A stretch of 64,000 nucleotides of DNA from Lathyrus oleraceus. Its lineage: Eukaryota > Streptophyta > Magnoliopsida > Fabales > Fabaceae. Location: NCBI RefSeq assembly GCF_024323335.1, contig NC_066583.1, forward strand, positions 277,967,416-278,031,415, read 5' to 3'. Under the pieces are notes generated by a model that made no database searches, was not told where the DNA came from, and worked only from the letters and a program-made list of their open reading frames with translations. Each line of letters starts with the position of its first letter. The stretch's first letter is position 1. This document shows, one piece after another, positions 32,808-42,830 of the stretch. Both the position numbers and the translations under genes were made by a program.

Positions 32808-33535
32808 GCGTACGGTTCATTCTGATTCAGCTCAACATATGACTCTTTCAACTCAGATGCGATCTAACGTACGATCCATTCCGACCTTCAACAACTCCAA
32901 TACGGTCTAGCATACGACCTATTTGGACCTTCAAGGCCTCAAATGCTACCTAGCGTACGGTACATTCTGAAGTGTAGTCTGGCGTATGACTACTCCCTTC
33001 ATCATCAGGTACAGCCTAACGGACGGTTCAGTCTACAACTCAGATACGATCTAGCATACGATCCATTATGATCCTTCACCCCCAGTAACGATACAGCCTA
33101 ACGGACGGCTCGTTCCGCAACTCAGATACGATCTAGTGTACGATCCATTCTGATCCTTTATCCCCAGCAGTGTATGACTCATTCGGATTCTTATCTCATT
33201 TTGATTCGGCACAACATATTACTCCTCCAACAATACGGTCTAGCGTACGACCCATTCGGATCTTCATTCCTCAGATACTACCTAGCGTACGGTACACCCC
33301 GAGGTGTAGTCTAGCGTACGACTACTTTTCGTCAGATACAGCCTAACAGACGGCCCATTCTGCAACTCAGATACGATCCAGCGTATGATCCATTCTGATC
33401 TGTTATCCCCAGCGGCGTATGACCCATTCTAACTCCCTAGTGAAGTCGACGGCCTAATGAATGACTGACTATACGGTCTAGCGTATGACCCAGTGACACC
33501 CATGACTTCAGATATCTTCTAACGTACGACGTACT
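32808..33535. repeat. Array of about 16 inverted repeats with constant TAGCGTAC centre
   Basis: Units of the form arm-TAGCGTAC-complementary arm recur every 20-75 bp. Examples: TACC/GGTA at 32947, GTAGTC/GACTAC at 32974 and 33306, AGCC/GGCT at 33095 (centre TAACGGAC), GATC/GATC at 33130, GGTC/GACC at 33237. At least five arm sequences occur, nearly always complementary. Most units are followed by CATTC(T/G)GA. Two are half-units (near 33168 and 33413). Lies in the 3'UTR, the region known to be hypervariable and repeat-forming in plant gypsy elements. Confidence 0.9.
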
Positions 33536-33710
33536 CTGAAGCTCTCATCATCAAACTTCCTAGATGGCATCTTTAAACCCATCTCCATCAAGACTAACTA
33601 ATTGACAAGTGCAAATTTTTGGGGCATCCTAAGTGTTCAATAATCTTCCACCTCCAGACCACGAATGGCGTACATACCATTCTGACTCTCTCGGTTCAAG
33701 AATATTGAAC

Positions 33711-33719
33711 AGGGGCAGC
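33711..33719 (+). other. Polypurine tract of element C
   Basis: AGGGGCAGC lies immediately before the 3' LTR TG at 33720, the expected plus-strand priming site. Confidence 0.7.
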
Positions 33720-35717
33720 TGTCATACCCCAAAATTTGCCCATTAATATTTCAAGACATTTTTCAGGGCACTCCGACTCATTTTTATGACACTGATCTTA
33801 AAGGAACAAAGGCCCAGCTCACGAGTGGCCCAATCCAGAAAATGGCCCAAACTGGCCTGCTCGCTAGGCGAGCAAATCCTTCGCCTAGCGAACGTTCGCT
33901 GCACGCTCGCCTAGCGAACGTTCGCTACACGCTCGCCTAGCGAAGCTGACAGATAACAGAAAATTCTGGGCTTCACTCTGAGCCCATTAGGTCATGAAAA
34001 AGGCATTATAAATACCACAACTCCAGTCAGAAAGAAAACGGAAAAAGGACGAAAGGAGAACCCTAGCAAGCAAACCCTAGCGCTCACAGACGGAAAACCC
34101 AGGCTAACCCTGAGAATTCCGAGTAACCCTAAAGGAAACCCTGAAGGAAAAGCCGGCGGAAGCAAGGTCACTTCCGCTCAATTCGATCCGACCGGCCAAT
34201 TCAAGGTTACAATTCGATTACAAACAGGTTGGCATTGCTATTACTACCTTATGTTCTTAATTTGCACATGGTATCATGATTGAATTTATGAAACTATCTT
34301 AAGTTTTACATATGAATTTAAGTATGCATGAACATCTGAATGTCTAACCACATAATCTCTGTAATGAATGCTATAAGGTGTGAAGCTTGCTGCCATTATA
34401 TCGTTATTAAAACCGGAATCCGTAGCCGCTCGCTAGCACATCGCTAAGCGAGCATGCAACGAGTGTTCGCTAAGACTTCGCTAGGCGAAGCAGGAGCGAA
34501 CGCGACAACAGCCGACTTTTCTGTTCTGACTTTTGCCCACCTGTCATGTTTTTATCATAGCCATGCATTGTTTATCTGACCCTACTGCTGTTTTGGTTTC
34601 TTTTGTGGTGTAATTCTCGATTGCACCCTGATTTGGTATTCTGACATGTTTGGTGAGTTTTGCAAAGGTTCACACATCGCCGGGAAAGCTAGCTAGATAG
34701 GTATTCCACTTTATTTGTGGGATGCCCTTTGTGGAGTTTCACCCTAAATTACCTAATTAATTTTAATGTATTAATTTTAATGTGGAGATCCACCCTCAAT
34801 TACTTAGCTGATTTTAATGTATTGATTTTAATGTGGAGATTCATCCTAATTGCCTAATTGATTGTAAAATACGGCCTTTAAATATGTGATCTTGGACCTC
34901 TCTTTGCTGCCCTACGGTATTACGGTATAACGGTCGTGTCCCGCGAATGTAGGGATACACTTAGCAAAGACCCTTCGGTTAAATCATCATAAAATAAATC
35001 ATGGTCCCTCGGATGTTGCCTTCGAAAATACGATTTTGTCCCTCGATGACCCTTCGGTGTAGCCTACGGTTAAATGATGATCGTCCCTTCGAATGCTAAG
35101 GTATCCTTACAACTGTTGCCTTCAATGACCTATCGATGACCCTACAATGACCCTTTTACATCCAAAGGATAAAACTACTTACTTCTCAATAGTAAGGACA
35201 GTTTTACCCTCATAAGGATAGGAAATGCCCATAACGACCTTAGGAAGGTATAACTCTCAATTACTGGATCATAACCTAAAACATTTTCCACCCCTCACAC
35301 TTTGCAAGTCCTAGAAAATCACCACTTGGTATACATTCATACTAGAATCATTACCAAGTTATATTTTTCTAAACTGTTTTTCAAAATCAAACGAGATAAA
35401 TACTTTGTATACATTCATACGAGAATCATTACAAAGTTAAACTCTCTTTTCGAAACATTTTAAAACAATTCACCAACACTTTTCAGACCAAAATATAAGT
35501 GATCCAGCAATTAAGAGCCCATGGATAACCATGGATACAAAGGGTGCTAATACCTTCCCTTTGTATAATGTACCTCCCGAACCCAAAATCTAATTAAGGT
35601 CTTTCCTGTTCTTTTCCACCTTTCCTTATTGGATAAAAGAAAAGTCGGTGGTGACTCTTGCTATCCGCGACATTGCGATAAAAAGCAAAATAACCCAAGT
35701 CAGTTCACCGTATGACA
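33720..35717 (+). repeat. 3' LTR of element C
   Basis: 1998 bp, with the same ends and internal blocks as 20593-22592. The last bases (ATGACA) supply an accidental in-frame ATG to the copia coding remnant that resumes at 35718. Confidence 0.95.
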
Positions 35718-36553
35718 GTTGCCAAACCCAAACCCACCGTTGCTGCTTTAAGGCCTAGTGGAGGCATAGCAAAAGAAGGCACCTGCTTCCATTGCGGTAA
35801 GACCGGACACTGGAAGAGAAACTGCCCAAAATACCTGGAAGATAAGAAGAATGGAGTAGAGACTTCAACTTCAGGTATTTTTGTTATAAATTTATCTACT
35901 TCTGCATCATGGGTATTAGATACTGGATGCGGTTCTCACATTTATACAAATGTGCAGGGACTAAAAAGGAGTAGAAAATTGGCAAAAGGTAAAGTTGACC
36001 TACGAGTTGGCAATAGAGCAAAGGTTGCTGCTTTAGCCGTAGGGACTTATGTATTGACTTTATCTAGTGGTTTAATAATTCAGTTAGAGAACTGTTATTA
36101 TGTACCTGCAATTAGCACACATATTATTTCCGTTTCTTGTTTGGACAAGTTTGGTTTTTCATTCATAATAAAGAACAATTGTTGTTCAATTTATTTGAAT
36201 GATATATTCTATGCTACTGCACAAGTGAACAATGGACTATATGTCTTTAATCTTGAAATGCCTATTTATAACATTAATACTAAAAGGATGAAACCTAATG
36301 AGTTAAATCCAACTTACCTTTGGCATTGTCGATTAGGCCACATAAATGAGAAGCGCATTTCCAAACTCCATAAAGATGGACTGTTGGACTCTTTTGATTA
36401 TGAATCATATGAGACATGCAGATCTTGTTTAATAGGAAAGATGACAAAGTCTCCATTCACAGGAAAAGGTGAAAGAGATAATGATCTTTTGGCCCTCATA
36501 CATACTGATGTATGTGGACCACTGAACATGCCAGCCAGAGGAGGTTTTTAGTA
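35718..36553 (+). pseudogene. Element A gag zinc knuckle, protease and integrase N-terminus
   Basis: Continuation of the copia A coding region after element C. In order: CFHCGKTGHWKRNC zinc knuckle (35789-35830), aspartic protease site VLDTGCGSHI near 35913, protease body, the GAG-pre-integrase zinc region (WHCRLGHINEKR near 36320 and ETCRSC near 36412, an HHCC set), and the first catalytic Asp of integrase in IHTDVCGPL near 36500. A TAG at 36549-36551 stops it before the DDE core. Here gag and protease share one frame, so the family's ancestral gag-pol was continuous. Confidence 0.9.
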
Positions 36554-37276
36554 CTTCATCACATTTACTGATGATTTCAGTAGATATGGTTATGTGTATT
36601 TAATGAAACACAAATCATAGTCCTTTGAAGAGTTCAAGGAATTCAAGAATGAAGTACAAAACCAACTAGGTAAGAATATTAAAACTCTTCGATTAGATCG
36701 AGGTGGTGAGTATTTAAGCCTAGAGTTTGATGACCATCTGAAAGAATGTGGGATCCTATCCCAACTCACTCCTCCTAGAACACCCCAATGGAATGGTGTA
36801 TCTGAGTGAAGAAATCGAACCATGTTAGACATGGTCCGATCCATGATGAGTCACACCGATCTTCCAAACTCCTTTTGAGGACATGCACTATTGACATCAG
36901 CTTATACACTTAACCGTGTTCCATTCAAAAGGTTGAAAAGACACCATATGAGATATGGAGTGGTAAGAAACCACATATGTCTTACATGAAGATTTGGGGT
37001 TGCGAAGTTTATGTGAAACGACAAATTTCAACTAAGCTTGAGCCCAAATCTGACAAATGCTTATTTATCGGGTATCCTAAAGAAACAAGAGGGTATTACT
37101 TCTACAATCCTTTTGAGGGCAAAGTGTTTGTCGCTCGAACTGGAGTATTCCTAGAAAAGGATTTTATTTCCAAAGGAATCAGTGGGAGGAAAGTAGAGCT
37201 TGAAGAAATTCAAGAATCACAAAGCACCGATACACCTATGGAGGAATTAGAGCAGGAAACACAAGTAGTTGTGTAA
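36554..37276 (+). pseudogene. Integrase core and C-terminal region of element A, with stops and frameshifts
   Basis: Downstream of the TAG the frame reads TDDFSRYGYVYL, then the second Asp in LRLDRGGEYL (near 36690) and the Glu region TPQWNGVSE (near 36780), which is followed directly by a TGA. Further stops and a frame change lead to ORF 36977-37276 (IWGCEVYVKRQ, CLFIGYPKETRGYYFYNP). The whole catalytic core is recognisable but broken several times. B lacks the 36309-36660 equivalent. Confidence 0.85.
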
Positions 37277-38147
37277 GAGCAACCTGCTCAAGTAGAACAA
37301 GACCAGCGTAGGTCAAGCAGGATACGTCACCTACCTGAGAGATATGGATATCTCATAACAGATCAAGGTGATGTATTACTCATGGATCAAGATGAGCCTG
37401 TGACCTACTCATGGAATCTTCGTTTTGATGAAACAGTAAAACAATATGGATTCATCAAAAACGAAGATTAGCCTTGTGTCTACAAGAAGGTTAGTGGGAG
37501 CATGATCGTTCCTGATATTATATGTAGATGACATATTACTCATTGGAAACGATGTCCCTACCCTGCAACAAGTAAAGTCTTGGTTGGGGAAATGCTTTTC
37601 TATGAAGGACCTAGGAGAAGCAGCCTATATATTAGGAATCAGAATCTATAGAGAAAGATCACAAAATGCTTGGCCTAAGTCAGAGTACATAGACAAAGTG
37701 CTGAGACGCTTTAATATGAATGGTTCCAATGGTTATGTGTTTTGCTTAAATGGTGGCGCTGTGAGCTTGAAAAGTTCAAAGCAAGATACAGTTGCTGATT
37801 CTACAATCGAGGCCGAGTATATTGCTGCCTCAAGTGCAGCAAAGGAAGCTGTTTGGATCAAAAAGTTCATTAGTGAACTTGGCATAGTCCCTAGCATTGT
37901 GGATCCCATTGGTCTCTATTATGATAACAATGGTGCTATCGCACAAGCTAAGGAGCCTAGATCTCACCAACGATCCAAACACATACTCAGGCGCTATCAC
38001 CTCATTCGAGAGGTAATAGATAGAGGAGATATGAAAATATGTAAAGTACCAACACTTGACAATATTGCTGACCCACTAACAAAGCCTCTTGCACAGCAGA
38101 AGCATGATGGCCATACTAGATCAATGGGCATTAGGGGTAATGCCTGA
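37277..38147 (+). pseudogene. RT and RNase H remnants of element A pol
   Basis: After a TAA at 37274-37276 the sequence jumps from the pre-RT linker (RSSRIRHLPERYG) to DQDEPVTYSWNLRFDETVKQ, the middle of RT, so the N-terminal half of RT is deleted. The catalytic YVDDILLIGND is encoded near 37520-37555, next to a small frameshift. ORF 37584-38147 contains the RT tail and joins RRFNMN directly to an RNase H (DSTIEAEYIAAS, LYYDNNGAIAQA, RSKHILRRYH, DPLTKPLAQQ). Both deletions have the same junctions as in element B. Confidence 0.9.
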
Positions 38148-38171
38148 TTGGCTCTAGTGCTCTTGGGAGAT

Positions 38172-39543
38172 TGTTGGTGTAAGCCCTAGAGGCCAATACT
38201 TTTGGTACTTGTATCGAATTATTTATTAATAAATAATAAAAGGCTTTTTCTTTATTATGGTTGATTAATAAAGTCCCAGGAATAGATAGTCCGTTTAATG
38301 TATTAAGTGTGACTTAATCATGAGAACACATTAAACATAAGGACACTATTCTTAAAGTATCCGTAGTCGAGCTTTAGTGTGAAGTGGGATAACATTAAAG
38401 CATTAAGACTATTATGTTTGTAGACTGATGATCACATCTCATGGATCATGGATAAAGAGTTATCAGGTCTTAAACATAGGTATGAATATTAGGAGTAATA
38501 TTTATACCGGATTGACCCGCTATGAGAATAATATATAGAAAGTTATGCAAAGTGTCATAAGTTATTCTCATGGTGATAATAGTGTATACCACTCTTCGAC
38601 CTGAAACCACTATGGATCCTAGATGTAGAGTCGAGTGCTTTATTACTGATCCAACATTGTCCGTAACTGGATAACCATAAAGACAGTTGATGGGTACTCC
38701 ATAAAGCATGCTGAGGGACATGAGTGTCCTAGATGGAATTTGCCCATCCTGCGTAACAGGATAAATGTCTATGGGCCCAATATTGAACTGGACAAGGGTG
38801 ACACGGTCTATACCTTGTGTTAAATATAGACATAAGGGCAAAGGGGTAATTATACACATAATTATTATCATAGGAGGTTTTGTCAGATCACATGACATTT
38901 TCGTGTCTTGGGTAGCAGTGATGTGTTGCTAGATACCGCTCACTGTTTATTATGTTAAATGCGTGATTTAATATAATTGCCAACGTCGCGAAAACCTACA
39001 GGGTCACACACAAAGGACGGATTGATGAGAAATAGAGTAACTAAGGAACACCGTAAGGTACGGTGCACTTAAGTGGGAGACAAAATATGGAAAGGTACCA
39101 AATACTTAAGTGATTTTGGCATATTATGAGATATGAGCCAAAATACACTTAAGTGGGCTTTTTAGCTTGAAGCCCACACAAGTGGTTCTATAAATAAAAC
39201 CCCTTGGGTAAAAGCATTGTCACTCCACTCAAACTCAAACTCAAGTAAAGACTTGGAGTTTGGTTTCCCTCTCTCTGTCACTCAAAGCCTTCATTCATAA
39301 CAACTAGCACTGCGATTGAAGGAATCCGTTCGTGTGGACTGAGTAGAGACATTGTCATCGTTCAACGTTCGTGATCACTCCGTGGATCTGTATCAAAGAT
39401 TTTGATCATTATCAGAGATCTGCACCAAAGGTTTGAATCGCCACAAGAGGTAACGATTCTATCACTGATCATGCCCATTCGTAAGGATCATTAAAGGAGA
39501 AAATTTTAAATTCCGCTGCGCCTTGGATTGCAATTCTCCTTCA
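38172..39543 (+). repeat. 3' LTR of copia element A
   Basis: 1372 bp, preceded by TTGGGAGAT (38163-38171) as polypurine tract and followed by the TSD TTTGC. A TATA-like CTATAAATAA is near 39188. Confidence 0.93.
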
Positions 39544-40761
39544 TTTGCTACCTCTTTTGGCCATGCATTGGATATCCATTCACTTAAGTTTGGCCCAAAA
39601 TAACACAAACCTCACATGCCCTAATACACCTCACTTCACACTTTTATTCTCATGGACATCATTTGTTTCAAGGCCCATTAGAACATGTGTTTCACCATAT
39701 TTAAAGACTGCAAACCCTAAACCTAGAGAAAGCATTGGAATTTCGTGCAAGCAAGCAAGGGCAAAGTCACAAGTCAACTTCCATTCTCTCTCAACAAGCT
39801 CTTGAGTTAGGGTTCTTGAAACACAAAGGAGGCATCATATTCTTCCATCATCTTCTTCAATCAAAGAGGTAGTGGACCTAACTTCCACTAGGTAATCATC
39901 TCACTCTATCTTCCACGGCCATGTATGGATATGTCCATGTTCATCATCATCATCATTACCATGCTCATCATCTATGCTCATCACTGTTTGCCATGCTAAT
40001 CATATGTTCGTGTTTTTTTCATCATCATTACAATGCCAACCACATGCTTGTGTTCTTATTATTAATTTATGCATGCTGAATTTTTTTCCATTATGCCGTG
40101 CCCATATTGACATCTTGTGGTCAACTTTTCTCCATGATCAAGACATCAATTTACTCAAACAAGGATACCATGTTAATCTACACATTTTGTACTTGAATTT
40201 TGGTTTTTATTTCGTGGCATTTGGTGCACTATAGCGCTTGCAATCTTCAGTGGAAGTTTTGAAAAAATCATTGCATGAGCTGCATTTTCGTGCTTGCATG
40301 GCATTAGGGTTAGGTTTAGTGAAGAAGATGATTACGTGGCGCTTCATGAACCATTGGATCTATCATTCATGTTTTAATCCTGGCCGTGCATAACTATTTT
40401 ATCTTTTAGTAACTTAAAGTACCCTTGACCAATTGATAGCAATGTCACATGATTATTTTAATAAAATATTATTTAGTGTGTCACGCTGGTTGAATGATGG
40501 CTTGGACTGGGCCTTTGCGCTTTTCACTTTCCACACCCCCACGTTTCAGGGCCCATCAGCATCACCTTTTCATCTTTTAGTCACAATTTTTTTTCATATT
40601 TCTTAATGTCTTATTTAATTTAATTTAATTTTTATTTTCGTATTTATTTAATATTAATATTTTATTTTAATTATTTGGTCTAAATGGTCCATTTTAACAC
40701 ACTTTTTTTATTGATTTTATTTCTATGTCTTAAAATTATTTTTAGCTTTTGATTTTTGGGA

Positions 40762-40796
40762 TGAAGGTTGACCACTGTCCCATGGTCAACCTGACC
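40762..40796. promoter_or_regulatory. W-box inverted repeat in solo LTR D
   Basis: AGGTTGACCA and TGGTCAACCT form exact 10-bp arms around CTGTCCCA. TTGACC is the W-box core. This is the same kind of symmetric W-box pair as at 2711-2732, in a different LTR. Confidence 0.6.
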
Positions 40797-41650
40797 TTTT
40801 CTTGAAATTTTATTTCCTATTTTTAATTTATTTTGGATTTATTTTTAATCTAGTCTTGTTGGTTGACTTTCGGCTTGACTTCTGTTTTCTTTCAATTAAT
40901 TCATGCACCAATTTTCATTATTTTTGAAATCTTTTTGGGGGATGATGATGTCCTGACCCCACCTTAGTTAGTTTAATTTTTCATAGTTTTCTTGATTAAT
41001 TTACTATTTATTTGGTATTTATTAAGTTGACTTGAATTTTCAGTTGACTTTCTTATGATCGATGTTTGACTTAGGGATTGCTTATGGCAATTGAAGAGAT
41101 CTTTTGATCCTCCCTTGTTCATCTCATATGCCATGTATTAGAGGCCTTTCATCTTGATTTTATTTGATCTTCACCTCTTTTCCTGATTAAATTATTCAGT
41201 GAACCCCTTTTGTGCATATTTTCATCTGTCTGATTCATCTGTCATTTGTTATACTTGTTTCTTTCATTCATGCTTTCTATTGTTTGATTGTTTAACATGT
41301 TCATACCTCTCATGCATTGTTTAATGCTCCATTATATCATTCTTTGATTCTTGGATTTGATCATACACTTATTTACTCATCTTATTATTTGATTAACTGT
41401 TGCTTACTTGTATGATGTATGAGGCATATATTCTTATTGTTTGCTTGCCATGAGCCATCCCCATTCATAACAAATGTATCCCTCTCCCATAAAGTGTATA
41501 ATGTTTATTCTTTCATTCTTTATTCATCTGTTAATACAATAATTAAAACGAACATCCGAAAACTATTTCAAAACAAGACCAAAAGCTTGATCCAACGTCG
41601 AGTAATCATTTTCAAAGCTTAACAGAACCAGCACGTATTCATCCATCCTC

Positions 41651-41756
41651 TTGTAAGTCGATTGCCTCAGGCATCGCCATTTATCTTGTAAGTCGATTGC
41701 CTCAGGCATCGCCATCTACCTGTAAGTCTATTGCTTCATGCATCGCCATCTACCCT
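41651..41756 (+). repeat. Short tandem repeat in LTR D
   Basis: Three copies of about 36-46 bp, TGTAAGTCGATTGCCTCAGG followed by CATCGCCAT, the third diverged (TGTAAGTCTATTGCTTCATG). No coding potential. Confidence 0.85.
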
Positions 41757-42140
41757 TTATCCGTGGCACCTTTCCTTGCTCCATCCGTCGACTCTTGTTC
41801 CGTTTAGGTAGCACCCATTAGGCAGAACCCTTTGTATGATAACATAGATAGAATTCCCTTATTTATTTGCGTGCTAACATTAGGTAGATATTCCCTTCTG
41901 TAAATCCTAACACATAGGTCCATATTGCATGACAACTCTAGGGTAGAGCTTCCTCACTTTTAGACCTTCCGTACGTCTCCGATCTTGTGGCATGTCAGTC
42001 CGTTCTATTGCAAAGAGGTAACTGCCTAATACTCGATTCAACGAGCTGCGACACCTAGTGCTAGGACGTGAACACATTGCCCACTTTCCTTTGACACGGC
42101 CGGTGTCCTCTTTTGTAAGTCCATGTTCAGATGGCAATCC

Positions 42141-42830
42141 TTAACCCCTAGTTAGGAGAACTACGACAACTCTGATTCTCATGTTCAGATGAGATACGTA
42201 GGCACGAGATGCGATGTCTTGCCGAGTTTGACAGACAACTAACAACTAATCCTTACCTGCTTTCGCCCTTGTTGCAATTCTTTTCTCTCGCCCTCGTTGC
42301 GATCGAGACCTTCCCTTTCTCTTACCCTAGTTGCAATCGAGACCCTTATTCCCGTAGTTAGTTGAACTACGTTTTGCTCTGATTCTCATTCCAGATGAGA
42401 TACATAGGCATAAGACGCGAGGTCTTAGCGAGCACACTTCTCTTTAACCCATAGGTAGGCGAACTACAACAACTCTGATTCTCATGTTCAGATGAGATAC
42501 GTAGGCACGAGATGCGATGTCTTGCCGAGTTTGACTAACAACTTTGCCTGCTTTCGCCCTTGTTGTGATTCTTTTCTCTCGCCCTCGTTGCGATCGAGAC
42601 CTTCCCTTTCTCTTGCCCTAGTTGCAATCGAGACCCTTGTTCCCGTAGTTAGTTGAACTATGTTTTGCTCTGATTCTCATTCCAGATGAGATACATAGGC
42701 ATAAGACGCGAGGTCTTAGCGAGCACACTTCTCTTTAACCCATAGGTAGCCGAGCTACGAAGACTCTGATTCTCATATTCAGATGAGATACGTAGGCAGT
42801 GGATGCGACATCTTTGCGAGTCATTTTCTT
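42141..42830 (+). repeat. Tandem repeat of about 300 bp near the 3' end of LTR D
   Basis: Copies start at TTAACCC positions 42141, 42444 and 42735 (offsets 303 and 291), the last partial. Each contains CTCTGATTCTCATG/TTCAGATGAGATAC, itself an inverted repeat (TCTGATTCTCAT against AGATGAGA), then GTAGGCACGAGATGCG and the GCGATCGAGACCTTCC block. Shortened CTCTGATTCTCATTCCAG sub-repeats lie between. Confidence 0.85.

Larger units (their letters stand above)
31801..33719 (+). other. Long non-coding 3'UTR of element C
   Basis: About 1.9 kb between the stem-loop units and the 3' LTR, without a supported ORF. The first part (31801-32800) is A/T-rich and unremarkable, with CAT/GCATACG-rich text near 32480-32540. 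The second part is the inverted-repeat array at 32808-33535. It ends with the purine tract AGGGGCAGC (33711-33719), which serves as the PPT. Confidence 0.8.
20593..35717 (+). mobile_element. Ogre-like (Tat lineage) Ty3/gypsy element "C", complete, 15.1 kb
   Basis: Complete element with LTRs of 2000 and 1998 bp and the exact TSD GTTGC (20588-20592, 35718-35722). Order: LTR, PBS (22597), ORF1, gag, protease, predicted intron, RT, RNase H, second RNase H, integrase, structured 3'UTR of about 2.1 kb, PPT, LTR. An extra ORF before gag, a second RNase H and a pro/RT intron are documented for Ogre/Tat elements. By eye the LTRs differ at about 18-20 positions (near 1%), so insertion is recent on an evolutionary scale. 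Two in-frame TAG codons (26881 and 30991) interrupt the reading. Confidence 0.95.
9030..39543 (+). mobile_element. Ty1/copia retrotransposon "A", complete ends, carrying nested B and C
   Basis: TG...CA LTRs (9030-10396 and 38172-39543) in the same orientation are flanked by the exact TSD TTTGC (9025-9029 and 39544-39548). Without nested elements B and C it is about 7.69 kb, matching B (7.69 kb), a second member of the family. Order: LTR, initiator-Met PBS, long leader with a palindrome array, gag, protease, integrase, deleted RT, RNase H, purine tract, LTR. Coding regions have stops, frameshifts and two internal deletions shared with B, so A cannot be autonomous. B interrupts the leader and C interrupts gag. 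Confidence 0.93.

Noticed and set aside
32808..33535. CRISPR or simple satellite array in the 3'UTR of C
   Set aside because: Unit spacing is irregular and arms vary. It lies inside one retrotransposon UTR, and no spacer-like unique sequences are present.
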